DNA of 64,000 nt from positions 248,001 through 312,000 of the forward strand of contig MSED01000008.1 in the NCBI GenBank assembly GCA_002099365.1. The letters run 5' to 3'. A program made the translations under genes and the position numbers. Below, one piece after another: positions 40,396 through 52,011 of this stretch. Under the pieces are notes generated by a model that was not told the origin of the DNA, ran no database searches, and worked only from the letters and a program-made list of their open reading frames with translations. This DNA is from Phialophora verrucosa. Lineage: Eukaryota; Ascomycota; Eurotiomycetes; Chaetothyriales; Herpotrichiellaceae. Each line of letters begins with the position of its first letter. The stretch's first letter is position 1.

Positions 40396-42678
40396 ATGCT
40401 GTCCGCAGAAGAGAAGAAAGAAAAGGAACAGTTCTTTCGGGACTTAGATCGCCTTGATGACCTTGATGAGGATGAGCAGGAGGAAACGACCCTGAGCTCC
40501 CCTGAACCACCGCCTACGAAGCCACTCCACAAGCCCGTCGCCAGCATACCCAGAGCAACTCCAGCTCCGAGTGAAAGGGTCACCAACGAGAAGACGTCGC
40601 TGAGCCGGAAGCGGAAGCCATCGCAGGACGCTGCACACCCTGATCAGCGAGCAGCAGGGCAACCTCTCTTGGCCCGGTCGTCCACACTTCCCGAACAGAA
40701 GTCACACAAGCAAGGTCCACCGACACCTCGTCTGGAAAGGGCGGCGACTGTGCCCGAGAGAGGCTCGACCAAGGTTAGACATCCGAAGCTGAGGACAAGA
40801 TTTACAGACCTTTCGAATGTGAAGGCCCGTCTGAAAGGTGAAGGTCAACCAAAGCTTAAACCACTCCCCAAGTTCGCGGCAAAAGCGAAACCAATTGATC
40901 CGGACTGGCAGATCTTCAAGGGTCTCGTCTTCTGTATGTTCCCTCACCTGGCCGCGTCCAATCCCCCCTCACAGTTTGTGCAGTCTTTGTACCCAATAAT
41001 GACGATGACTCTGGAACACGCATTCGCATGCATCAAGCGGTCCAGCACGGAGCCATATGGACGCACGAATTCTGCGAAGAAGTCACTCATATCATCGTCA
41101 CCAACAACGATCTCGATGTCACTACCGTGGCCAAGTCGTTCCCTTCTGGGCAGATACCGGTTTGTAACTCTCCAAATCTTGTCGTGTAGGAATGCTGACG
41201 GTATCTTACAGAAACAGCCTGCCCTCTTGCGCATCAACTGGCTTTTGGAGAGCTGTAAATCGCGGTATCTTCAGGCGTCTCACTGGGACCGCTTCCAGGT
41301 ACCAGGATCGAAAGCCTTGTATCATCCAGGCCAAGCCGCTCCCCCACTTGGTGCAATCGCGAAAAGCAACAGCGTCGACAAGCTTCCACATCCGAATGAA
41401 GCTCTGCAGCATTTGAAGCGAGGCAATAGTTCAACCCACCCACCCAGGCCGACATGCGACAAGGAAACAGTTGAAGATATCCTTGATCTTGCGATTAGAG
41501 ATGTCCGAGGGGGTGCTGATGTCGGTTGGGCCCTTGAACTCTCTGAAGAGTCAGGGGGCGGAGATGAGGATGAAGACCATCATGCCGGCGTTCCAATAGG
41601 TTTCAATGCGAACACCGAGCCCAACGCCTCGAGCAAGAAAGCTCGCTTCTTATGCATGGAAAGTCATAACGACGCATCGAAAAGCCAGAACGCCAACGCC
41701 CAGAGCATCGAAAAATTGCAAGAGATGGCAACAATGTATGAGAGTAGAGGTGATCAATGGCGGACTAAAGCTTTCCGAGAGGCCATAGGAAGACTGCGAC
41801 GACACAGCCAGCTGATTCGGACAAGTCAAGAAGCTCGGAACATCGGACTGGGTGACAGCGTAGCCGCTCAGGTTGAGGAGATTGTATCAACAGGCCGGTA
41901 CAAGCGGCTTGAGTACGCACAGAATGACCCCAGAACTCAAGTCCTCAAGCTGTTCAAGGGAGTGTATGGTGCCGGAGAGGCCACTGCCTACAGCTGGATA
42001 GCTCAAGGCTTTCGATCCCTGGAGTGCCTCCGGAAAAAAGCCGACTTGACGCCCAGCCAGCGAGTTGGGCTCGAACATTACGATGATTTCCAGCAGAGAA
42101 TCCCTCGCCATGAGGTTGAGCAACACGCCGCCGTGGTGGAAAGAGCCCTCCAAGCTGCAGATGCGAAACTTCAGCTGATCGTGGGAGGATCGTACCGACG
42201 CGGCAGCTTAGACTCCGGTGACATCGACTGCATCATCACCATGGAAGGAGCGGACATAGTCCGTATCCGCACCTTGATGCTCGATACTGTCATTCCAGCT
42301 TTGACGGATCAAGGTTTCTTGAAGGTTGCGCTCGCCGCTGGACGCTCTTCGAGAGATGATACTTCGAAATGGCATGGGGCATCGGCACTTCCTGGTAACG
42401 CAACGTGGCGGCGTATCGATTTTCTATTTGTACCATGGGAGGAGCTTGGAGCAGCGTTGATTTACTTCACAGGCAATGACCTGTTCAACCGAAGCATCAG
42501 ATTTCTCGCTGGCAAAAAGGGAATGCGATTGAATCAGCATGGCCTGTGTAAGTATGTGATGAGAGGCCCTAAACGACAACGGATCAACGACGGGACGATA
42601 GTGGAATCACACGACGAGAGGAGGATCTTTCAAATATTAGGAGTGCCCTACCGCCCGCCAGAGGACCGAAACGTATGA
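40396..42678 (+). CDS. POL4: Family X DNA polymerase (Pol4 / Pol lambda-mu type)
   Basis: This is a gap-filling polymerase of non-homologous end joining and base excision repair. Exons are 40396-40933, 40984-41159 and 41212-42678, giving 726 residues. Splicing the two introns (50 and 52 bp; GTATGT, GTTTGT) exposes a BRCT domain with IWTHEFCEEVTHIIVTNNDL and LLRINWLLESCK. The core follows: helix-hairpin-helix near FKGVYGAGEATAYSWIAQGF, palm GGSYRRGSLDSGDIDCIIT with the two catalytic Asp (about 576 and 578), and WRRIDFLFVP with the third Asp (about 641). The C-terminal NDLFNRSIRFLAGKKGMRLN and IFQILGVPYRPPEDR are classic family X. The N-terminus carries an acidic patch and basic Ser/Arg-rich linker. 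Confidence 0.93.
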   Translation: MLSAEEKKEKEQFFRDLDRLDDLDEDEQEETTLSSPEPPPTKPLHKPVASIPRATPAPSERVTNEKTSLSRKRKPSQDAAHPDQRAAGQPLLARSSTLPEQKSHKQGPPTPRLERAATVPERGSTKVRHPKLRTRFTDLSNVKARLKGEGQPKLKPLPKFAAKAKPIDPDWQIFKGLVFCMFPHLAASNPPSQFVQSLYPIMTMTLEHAFACIKRSSTEPYGRTNSAKKSLISSSPTTISMSLPWPSRSLLGRYRFVTLQILSCRNADGILQKQPALLRINWLLESCKSRYLQASHWDRFQVPGSKALYHPGQAAPPLGAIAKSNSVDKLPHPNEALQHLKRGNSSTHPPRPTCDKETVEDILDLAIRDVRGGADVGWALELSEESGGGDEDEDHHAGVPIGFNANTEPNASSKKARFLCMESHNDASKSQNANAQSIEKLQEMATMYESRGDQWRTKAFREAIGRLRRHSQLIRTSQEARNIGLGDSVAAQVEEIVSTGRYKRLEYAQNDPRTQVLKLFKGVYGAGEATAYSWIAQGFRSLECLRKKADLTPSQRVGLEHYDDFQQRIPRHEVEQHAAVVERALQAADAKLQLIVGGSYRRGSLDSGDIDCIITMEGADIVRIRTLMLDTVIPALTDQGFLKVALAAGRSSRDDTSKWHGASALPGNATWRRIDFLFVPWEELGAALIYFTGNDLFNRSIRFLAGKKGMRLNQHGLCKYVMRGPKRQRINDGTIVESHDERRIFQILGVPYRPPEDRNV

Positions 42679-43587
42679 GTTGCAGGGCGTTGAAAAAAAG
42701 TATTAGATTGATGGTTAGTTCGGCTACTGGCAGTATGGTTGGCGTTTGGAGCCTTTGGCCCTAGGCAGACAGGACAAAGCAAAGCCCTCCACGACACCCG
42801 GATTCGACGCCCTGTATTACAAGTCAGCTAGAGGACAGTACTGAGAATCTGCATCTTACGAATCGCCTATAAGCGAGATTATGATATCTCAATTGCCTCT
42901 CAAACAGCCAGGATAATGATCTTGTCGAAGCCGAGCTCCTCTGGGTTGGTAAAGGGGTGTGCAATGCTTCTCAAAATTCAGGTCTTTAGCATTGAGGGGT
43001 CAGCTCTTTCTTGCCAGTTTCCACAAAGAGATATGGAGCTGTCATAGATGTCTAGGGAGTAGCTAGATGGATATACTTGTAGAGCAGCATGCTTGGAGGA
43101 AGAGAAGGGAATCTCCCAAGCCTCTTCTTTTATCTTTTGGACCTGCAAGGCTGTGTTTCAGCCTCGTCAACGTCATCGCGGAGGTTTTAAGACGCTAGTC
43201 AACTTGACTTCTCCAACTTCAAAATTCTGCCACATTACACCGCTCTACATTTAATTGTTGGACATTGTCGTCGCCGACGTGTACTTGAAGACAGTCTGCT
43301 TACCTGGTTCACACCTGCAAAGGGTGAGCCAAGGGTTGGCAGGCTTATTTGCTCGGTAACTGAAAATTTACTGTCCGACCTCATCCTGACCTCACTTCTC
43401 TTTCGTCCAACCCCGTCGCTCGCTTTCTGCCGGGGCGTGGAGACATTGTGCTTCAGCCAATCTCGTGAGTCGATTGAAACATTCGGCGGGTTGCCTGCTA
43501 ACTACTTGCGGAAACAGGACTGGCGGGAGCATTGTCCTGTTGACAGACGATTTTTGTCGACAAGGCTCAGTCACAAGAACAACGACA
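42679..43587. other. Upstream interval of the zinc-finger gene, with a 5' leader intron
   Basis: This stretch has no other gene. A textbook intron lies at 43465-43517 (GTGAGT, branch GCTAAC, AAACAG) just upstream of the presumed start at 43588, which suggests a spliced leader. Confidence 0.5.
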
Positions 43588-45894
43588 ATGGGTCGTAGAC
43601 CTAACCCGCTGATGGCAGAGTTCTTTGAACGTGGTGCCAAGATCAGCGACATGTCCAACCGTTATGAACAGACATGCAAGAGATGCGGCGAACATTTCTC
43701 AAGAGGCCGCAGTGAGGCCATGGTCCCTCATCTGACCAAGAAGTGTCCTGCCATTAGCTATGCGGAGCGTGCAAAGATCATCTTCCGCCTCCACGACCTT
43801 GTGCTGCCAAATCTCAGTCCATATGTTGACCCTACGCGCGAGCTAGGGGATGATGCCAACAACATGACAGTCACAGAGAACGACAACCTAAACCACGGCA
43901 GTGGCATATTAGCGGGACCCCGTGATAACGAGCTAACCCACGGCAATGGTATAGTGGCTAGGACCCGTGATAGCGAGCTGACCCACAGCAATGGCATATT
44001 GGTGGTATCCCATGGTAGCGAGCAGACCCAGCACAATAGGATGGGAAGACCTGCGGCTCTAAACACACGGCAACCCTACAATGCCTTGAACGTTCTCGCA
44101 GATGCGTCGAGCCATGTTGGTGGCGATACGGCAGACAGCGCTGGCTACATTTCTGTGAATCAAGCTGGGAGTGCGCCACTTGACCCTCAGCTGGAAGAAG
44201 GCAGCTTCCCAGTTACCACTGCTCCAACCTTTGCAGCCGGCTATTCCTACATAAGCAACGTGTCAAGCACTTCCCTGAACGATCTCTCCCTTGTCAGCAC
44301 AGGAGCTCCTGATCTTTCTACAATAGCTGCTACAGCACATGCGACACTGGTGAATGAGAATGCGTCGAGAAGCAACGTTTTATCATCCAACGATATTTCT
44401 CATGAGCTTCTCGAAGAGTCCCAGGCCCATGCCCTGTCTTTCCAGGATCCTGGGCATTTCCCACCGACAGCTGTGCCATTGGCACGGCAGTTTGCTGAGC
44501 CTTTCAACCCGATGCCCCCACCTAATGCGTTGGACGAGACTTTTCCTCCTTCCCGAGCAATGGCCACACAGCCCCGTCAGATGGATGGATTACCAAGCCA
44601 GCAACTCCGACCAATCGCAATGAACCCGAATGAACAATCAACGCCGTTGTCTGAAGGCAACGACCTTCCAGCGTCCCATCACAAGCAGAGAGTCCGTGGA
44701 AAGTTTGCACCTGAGCGCCGCGATGAAGTTCGCCAGGTGCGAAAGCTTGGTGCTTGCTGGCGGTGCCGCATGTTGAGGAAAACGTGTTCCCAGGTCACAC
44801 CTTGTCAAGCATGCGCCTCGGTCGAAAATCCTAGGTTGTGGAATATTTCATGCGTCCGAACTAGACTCGACGAAGAGTTCCCCCTCTACTTCGCCATGCT
44901 TCACACAGTCCTAGCGCACAATGACATCGAGGAATTGAAGACCCAAGCCAACCTCAATAGGTTCAGCGGCAGGCTGGAAGCTTTCCACTTTTTTGACCAC
45001 AAAATCGTCTTCAAAGCTCGTCAATTTACTCAGGTACCCACTCCCACTGTCTGCGGCGATCAACTTTTTCCTGAAGATGAAGTGGTGGTATTGGACCTTG
45101 AAACCGACAATGTGCTACCAAAGGTCGAACACTACCTTAAGTCGATTTGTGCCCAGATCATTGAGAAGGAGCCATCACCAGCGATGAAATGCAGTCTTCA
45201 GCTTGCCCAGGCGATCAAAGCAGAACAACAAGGCACCATGCTCGTTGAGAACGCCGAGAAGTCCGACAATCTTATTCCGGTGATCGTTGAATTATGGGTT
45301 GCAACAGTGGTGATAACAGATACTCAGTTGACGGCATTCTTCACCAAGGACACTGAGCTTGGCAATGGACGAACTGCGATTGACGACACCATGCATCCAG
45401 TTTCTCACCGTATTTTGACGAATCAGCTTCAAGCAGCAATCGAGAAGCGTGCCAGTGTCATCTGCAGAAGTGCCTTGCACCACTTTGAGCAGCGGCTCCT
45501 GCGAAACAAGGGCAAACCCTTCGAGTCATTCTTGGTTGCATTCATCCTGTTAAACTGTGCAGAACGCATGTGCTGGCTGTATCGGAGCTGGGCTCTGCCG
45601 GGTAGGGCGTGCCCTCTCGCCGATAACCCATCATGCTACGCCGAGAAAGCCGAATCCTTTGCTCAGACGATCCAGATGCTACTCAGCATGCGCCAGTTGG
45701 AACCTAAGATCATGGAGGATCCAGAGACGGGAGTCTTGGTTGCCCGTAACCGTGAGGACAAAGATCTCGTTAACTGGCTCACCGCCGCAGGTTTCACCAC
45801 TGATCTTGCAGCTCACTTTGGACCTGGCCATTTCAATCCAGATGATAGCAGATCTCTGGATGGGACCTTCGCAGGACGCCTCCTCCAATTATAA
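43588..45894 (+). CDS. Zinc-finger protein with BED-like and Zn2Cys6-like elements
   Basis: This is a 768-residue protein starting at MGRRPNPLMAEFFERGAKIS (43588). Residues 25-55 hold a BED-like finger: CKRCGEHFSRGRSEAMVPHL, then TKKC. Around residues 385-425 a variant of the fungal binuclear cluster appears: ACWRCRMLRKTCSQVTPCQA CASVEN, with the last Cys displaced to SCVRTR. Between the two fingers is a Ser/Thr/Asn-rich region with three copies of a 15-residue repeat (HGSGILAGPRDNELT and variants; 43882-44030). The C-terminal half is helical without a named domain. A DNA-binding regulator fits, but I do not know a family with this exact order. Codon positions upstream of 43588 belong to a leader intron, so I did not extend the start. 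Confidence 0.7.
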   Translation: MGRRPNPLMAEFFERGAKISDMSNRYEQTCKRCGEHFSRGRSEAMVPHLTKKCPAISYAERAKIIFRLHDLVLPNLSPYVDPTRELGDDANNMTVTENDNLNHGSGILAGPRDNELTHGNGIVARTRDSELTHSNGILVVSHGSEQTQHNRMGRPAALNTRQPYNALNVLADASSHVGGDTADSAGYISVNQAGSAPLDPQLEEGSFPVTTAPTFAAGYSYISNVSSTSLNDLSLVSTGAPDLSTIAATAHATLVNENASRSNVLSSNDISHELLEESQAHALSFQDPGHFPPTAVPLARQFAEPFNPMPPPNALDETFPPSRAMATQPRQMDGLPSQQLRPIAMNPNEQSTPLSEGNDLPASHHKQRVRGKFAPERRDEVRQVRKLGACWRCRMLRKTCSQVTPCQACASVENPRLWNISCVRTRLDEEFPLYFAMLHTVLAHNDIEELKTQANLNRFSGRLEAFHFFDHKIVFKARQFTQVPTPTVCGDQLFPEDEVVVLDLETDNVLPKVEHYLKSICAQIIEKEPSPAMKCSLQLAQAIKAEQQGTMLVENAEKSDNLIPVIVELWVATVVITDTQLTAFFTKDTELGNGRTAIDDTMHPVSHRILTNQLQAAIEKRASVICRSALHHFEQRLLRNKGKPFESFLVAFILLNCAERMCWLYRSWALPGRACPLADNPSCYAEKAESFAQTIQMLLSMRQLEPKIMEDPETGVLVARNREDKDLVNWLTAAGFTTDLAAHFGPGHFNPDDSRSLDGTFAGRLLQL
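43882..44030 (+). repeat. 45-bp coding tandem repeat
   Basis: About three copies of a 45-bp (15-codon) unit stand in tandem, with histidine codons at 43894, 43939 and 43984. Copies are diverged. Confidence 0.8.
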
Positions 45895-48800
45895 ATCGCA
45901 CGCCTGTCACTGCGGCTTTGATGGATCTCGATGTCAGTCAGATTAACAGCTAATTGGAGTCGACGGAGGCCCCGAGCCATCAAGCCGATGGTGGCTCACT
46001 GTCAAATGTTGGCTATTGTTCCCTTCGGCTAGGACCCGAAGGTTAGTAATGAGACTTCAGTGGGTTTGGTTTCATTGAAGGACATTGGTGCGAACTTGGA
46101 CGAATTGTGTCAACCATGAAGCGAACTGGCGGTGTGGGATGGCATACATGAAACCTGAGCTTTTGTTCACTTGTCGCACATGGAAGCGATACGTTACGAG
46201 TAACGACAAATGTGACCCCAGCCACACACAGATGGACGGAATTTGTCACCCAGGTGAGGAAAAGCTGAGATACCCTATGTGTTCACGAGAGAGACAAAAA
46301 AAAAGAGGCGTACACGCTAGTTGGTGCTGGTTGGTCCTTTCACGAGATACCCCTGAATTAATGGAGTTCGATGGAGTTTGTTGCTGGAAAGACGAGCAGA
46401 GGAGGTACACAAATGCATCGTCAAGAGACCGGAGATTGAATATGCCAGACTTGGACAGTATGGAAGAAGCTCGGCTGGTCCGTGAGCTTGGAGTGAATGA
46501 CTATGTCACTGTATCGTAGCCTCTTGCCCAATCCCTCCCATAAGATCTTCGTCTCCTCAATGTCAACTCAGTGTCAATGGCTGAAACACCGATTCATCAT
46601 GAATAGGTTAGACACATGAAACACACCAGAGCACCGATTCTGAGTCACCGGTCACAGAATGGTGCAGCTCCCGTTGCACGAGATTTGTCCTCCTTGACCT
46701 TCAATTGAGATTCCAACCGTCCTGCCTGCCTCGGATGTCACGAACCCAATAGCTGGGAATGGCGGCCAATCGGCCAGAAAAAAACACCCACCACGAATTT
46801 GGCTTGGAACGCTGCGCGAAGATGCACAATGGACAAAAGACGGATGCAAGATCTCCTACACGATGGACAGTTGGACGTGGGGACAAAGGAAACACATACA
46901 TGCCATCACATTGCTGCCAGCACAGAGCACACCCACTTCAAACGTGCCATTGAGCGATCTTGCATGATCCAATGCACGTCACTAGCAGCGGCATGGTTAA
47001 GGTTGGCACTGCGAGTGCGGCTCGCATCGCCCTGTTCCGAGGTGTTACAAGCGGCCCTAAGTTAAGAGTCGCAGCCGGCAGTCCTTTGGAGAAGCCTCGG
47101 TCCTGGGCAGCATCAAGTTAGACATGGCTGTATTCGCCATTCCTGTTGTGTGTAGCTACTGGCAGTGCTGGAGCCCAGTATACAGTATCGATCAGGCTCC
47201 AGTACTGAGGTACCAAGCCTTTCTCTGTGGCTCACGTAGAAAGGGAGTACGGGGTAGGCTTGAGGATTTTCGTTGCTGTTCCCAATGCACAGCCCGTGCG
47301 GAGTTGTGCCAGATGAGTCCCGGTGCAAAGCGTACCGAGAGCGGTGGGTGAAAAAGATTGGAAAGACTACTTGCGTCCTAAACTCGGTACTGCCTAGCTG
47401 ACATGTTAGTTGCCCACAGCACACCATCACGATCGGCAACACCATCACCTGGGCTTGGTTCGAATTTCTTATTACTCGCAGACACGCACACAAGTGCGTG
47501 CAGGTCCTGGAACGGCCCGAAGAGCATGGCCTTCAGTCTGCGTTGATCTCTGGCAAGGGGTTGCTTTCGGGGCCAAACTGGTGACCTCTGGTCTTCAAGC
47601 CTGAAAGACAAGCCCAGATGCATGGTCTGCTGCAGACTGCCCTATCGACGGCCACCCTTATTCAGCCAGTGATCATTCGCGAAATGCCCAGCAATGTGAT
47701 CAGCCTGTCGAGCTAGGGTGGGGCTGCGACACCACGCAACTCTGTGTGTCTACGCTGTACGAGTACTTGTACGCAGGACGAGGCGTCCAAACGTCTTCGC
47801 AAGCACAAAACACGGCTTTCCTGCCCTCGTCTTCACGAGCGTTGCTCTACACAGTAGTTATACTTTGTTTATCTTTCCGCGTCCTTGTAACCATGCCGAT
47901 GGTTCAATGGTGCGTGACTAGGTTCAAAGCCAGCGGTTCGTCAGTTGCAAAACTCAGCTGGGAGACAAGGGCGCCGACTGCACTGCGTCGTCATTGCAAA
48001 GACATTCCTCCTAGATGACCTTGTCCTAAGAGCTGACGACCCCTGAGCACGGAGCGGATTCTCGTACGAGTACAAGTACGAGTATACACGTACAGCAGTT
48101 CCTGAAGCTCCATCCCCGCTTGAGAACTACTTCAGGCCTGTTCAGATCGTCATGGTCGCCATTGGGAATGGGCACAGTGGCACATGCCCGAGATGGCGTT
48201 CAACCAGGCTTGCGATTTGTGGCAGACGTCCATAAGCCGCCAGAAAGCGGTTTAGTCTACGTAGGCAATGTGCGATATCGCAAGGACGAGCGTGCGTTCG
48301 TGCGTGCGTGGGCAACAGAGCGATTCGGGACGGATGGACTCCACGGCGAGATCCACGAACATCCCTCTACTCGTATGCGGCCGCTGATCCGGGGAGGCCC
48401 AATCAGCAGAGCTGCAGAGCTAGACTAAGCACCAGCGCGAGGTTTCCCGGCTGGCTATGTACCGTGCGTACAGGAGAGCATTTGCTGGGGCTTGCTTTGC
48501 GAGATGCATGAATGGATGACCCATCGATGACGAAAAGACATCAGGCAGCTTGTGAGAACCGGGAATACTGTAACAGCCCATGAACAGGAAGGGTACAAAT
48601 GCCTGAACGAGCGTTGCCCCACTCACTACTCTGGTGCGGCGTGTGCTCGAAACGCAATTGACAGATTGTTATTGAATTGCTTGGAAGAGCACACGCGGTT
48701 GGGGAGAGAGCGAGACACTGAATCGGGAGAGAGACCTGCGGACAGAAAGCCCCAAGTGGTGGGTCCCCCATCCTACCGACGAGTACTGCGTAAGTGGATG

Positions 48801-51800
48801 ACTGAAGGCAAAACATCATTGGTCAAGGAGTGGTCATGGGGACTGCTCGATTCAATAACCAATTGTATCAGCTGACAGATGCTCCTGGTCACTCGCCGAA
48901 CGCGAAAGCCGCTAGAGTTCCGCGGGGCGAGAGGCGAGCGAAAGGAAAACAAGAATTGCAGCCTCGAAGCGTTGCACTGTTTGGGACTCGAGGCTATCTA
49001 GAAGCAAAAGGGTTGCCTAGCGGCTGCTCGAGTCATTAGACTGCTGGGCGCTGAGTGGACGAGAGGGATTTCGCTAGTCGATCGCGATGACCGAAGAGGG
49101 AGAACCATGGATAGACATTTCCGCCACGAGCAGGGATGTCAATGTCTCGTTCGAGCAGATGACCTGTGCCGACAGATGGAGACTCGAGCGCGAACTGGCC
49201 TTGCAAGCTGAGTGGCTGACGAAGAGGCTACGATGGAGAGAGGACAAAGAAGGAACTGACACTCGGACTCGAGCAGCCCCATACCCAGTAGACGCACATA
49301 CCAAGAGCGCGGCTGGAGAGACGGACGCACCGGCACCATCAGCTGGATTCCAATTAGTTAGTCCACCCGGTCGGCGCGGACTGCTGCGCGACTGTCGATG
49401 ACTTGGCGTCGGAGCCATGGGCGACAGATACAAGTGATGGAGTCGAGGGAGAGAGACATTGATGCGACCGCTGGGCTCTCATGGCTGGATTTAAGAACCG
49501 GAACCCTATGGAGTACGAGGATGTACGTATCATCAGCGCCCATAGACGCGATTGAGTTTATGGCATCGAGGAGACTGGGGAGCTTGGTGCCACATGACTC
49601 TCTAGGAGGGTGGACCCCGGAGACGACCCGAAATCGAGGGCACCTTCAGCTTGAAAGGCGGACGGGAAAGGCGCTGCAACCTAAACCAGGAACAGAGGGA
49701 ATCTGTTAGAGTCTGAGCGCCTGGCATGCTTGCCTTCAAGCACCGTTACTTCGTCCTGCTGTGTGAGGTTCGCACTCAGAACGCCATGGCAGGTACAGTA
49801 TGACCGAAAGAGGAGCAGATTGAAGGCCCGGTTAGGCCAGACAGGCGACGAAGCGCCGGAAAGACCACTTCTGGGTTTGGATCTTTTGATCACTCCGTTC
49901 TCAATTCGAGCCAAGGCTATCGAGTACCTTGTACGAAGTACCAAGTGAGGCGAGAGAGCGGCCGCCGGAGGCTCTTACTGTACTGTATTCATGGAGCACA
50001 TTGAGCATATCCAGTGCCTATCAACCTGCCATTAGGGACACCTAAAGATGCACATTGGACTTCAATAACTCGGCGCTGGACATTGCAATGTACGAGTACA
50101 AGTATTCTTCCATCTTGGTTGCCCCACCCCCTGTTCCCTGTTCTTCGCTACTCGTCCTATTCTCATATGTAGAGGCCTCAGAGCGTTTGACCCTGGCCGC
50201 ATGTGCCGCTTAAACCGTATCTCGCTGTATGCTGCAATATCGCAAGCTGCCGCTGCTGCATGTGCATCTCTCTTGCAGCACCCACCTTATCGCGCGACCT
50301 CAGCCTAAGAGACGTATCGATCATCGACACAAGTAAATTCGGGCTTGTTCGGCAGCCATCTGACACGCTTGGACTCTCTGAACACACACAGTACCTATCA
50401 GCCTGCTCGACTCTTTCTTGACAGTCTCATTGTCCCCACCAGTTCCCGAGTTGGCCGATTCGAGACAATAATATTGCTCCTCCTCTGTGACCCATGTAGT
50501 GGCTGACATGCTCTCCCCTCCCACCCTCTCGTCTTTCGTGCCTCCCACCTACTTCACCGGGTGCATTTTTGGCCGCCCATCTCCCGCACCCTGCTGCGAG
50601 GCTCTATTCCAACCTGCTGTATGCAATGCACACCTGTAGAAAATAGCGACCGTGTGCCAATCACTGTCGACTGTCTCGCCGTCAGCGCACGCCCATCTCA
50701 TTCGTCTTGCGCATCAGCCTATTCCCTAGCAGCCGGCAGTACTGCGGAAGCACATTCTTCAAACCCACCGCGAGATCCACTGGGCGCCGTGCAAGGATCA
50801 TGCGTAGTGCTCAGATGCACTAACCAGTTTGCCTGGAACAAGCACCCGCAGCGTGCCGCTTCAGAGCGACTAGGGTCATTGGCTCAGGCGTGCTTCTCGC
50901 GAGCACCTTCGATCCGTCACCAAGGCCGTGCACTATTACAACGAGCACGTCCATCAGAGATCGAGCTCCATCAGAAAGTCGCTGTAACATCATCTTCTAC
51001 GAGTGCCGTTCAGCATCCAGATCCAACCGTCATCTGGTCATTCGCGTACCTTGGATTTCCAATTTTAAACCACATCATCACCCTCCCGGCCGTCTGATCG
51101 CAGATTCCCCAGATTCTATATTGACCGAGTCATCTATTCGTCCCCAATCGAGACGCTGGGCCTCGCATCGCAGCGCTGTGCCTACCCTAGTAGACTCAAG
51201 AACTGTCATCACTTGCGGCTGTCGCCACCGCTAACACCAGTGGGCTGCGCGTCTTCCCAGCCGCCAAATTCAATTTTCCCTCGGCAAAGTCGTCATTTTC
51301 CGGACGCTCAGGCCAATCTTGGGCGGGAGGGGCACCAGCCGGGCACACTGTGACTGACGACCACACGACCGCACGGAACTTAAGACAGCAACCGAGTGAG
51401 ACACAGGGCGAGAAAAAGGAAGAGACATCTCTTGACTTGCAGCTGCAGGCCCCAAGCGCCATCTCCCCATTCTTCTCGTCGTACTTCCGCACGCTGCGAC
51501 ACCCAGATCCCAGCAGTTGGCCACTGGCTGACCGTGGCGTATCCGGCCGACCAACAGGCGTCTCTCTCGGGGCACAAGAGGCACAAGAGACACTACTGCA
51601 ACACTAAGAACCCCCCCAGCTCCAGCTGCATCCTTTGCCGTCCTCCTCCACCAAAATCTACCTTCCGCCCACGGCCACTGGCTCCCAGCATCACCCTCGT
51701 CATCCTCGCTAACTTTACTGCTGCACGCCTGCGACCGTGCTCTGCGCTGTGCACGCTTCGCTCCGCGCATACCCTCCTACCTGTCGCCGTCGGCCTCGTC

Positions 51801-52011
51801 GTCGCACTCTAAGATTCCTCCTGTCGCACATTGCTCGAGAGGCGGGGAGTTGAGCAACTCGCCCGACGCAGGCACCCTCTCCCGAATCTTCCAAGTTTGG
51901 GTCGCACTCAGCTCTGTGCTGCCTGGCAGCTCCCTGGCGTGCTGATGCGGGTGCAGAGCTTGCGCATCACCACCACTACCACCACCACCATTTCATCACC
52001 TCGGCCCTGAA
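45895..52011. other. Long gene-poor interval upstream of the Rsc7 gene, 6.1 kb
   Basis: There is no convincing gene here. Open frames are short (the longest are 144 codons at 46085-46519 and 178 codons at 50561-51097) and have no family similarity or credible splice context. GTAC-rich palindromic clusters recur (47756-47773, 48062-48091, 49921-49944, 50089-50103). A CCA/ACC-rich run (about 51969-51999) lies just before the Rsc7 start and is probably 5' UTR. Confidence 0.5.

Noticed and set aside
46085..46519. 144-codon plus-strand open frame with several Cys
   Set aside because: No signal peptide, domain, neighbour or splice context; composition resembles chance reading of non-coding DNA.
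50561..51097. 178-codon plus-strand open frame
   Set aside because: Low-complexity composition, no similarity I recognise, and it lies in the long non-coding leader region of the Rsc7 gene.
51270..51770. 166-codon minus-strand open frame
   Set aside because: Arg/Ala/Gly-rich shadow in GC-rich DNA near the Rsc7 leader; no conserved block.
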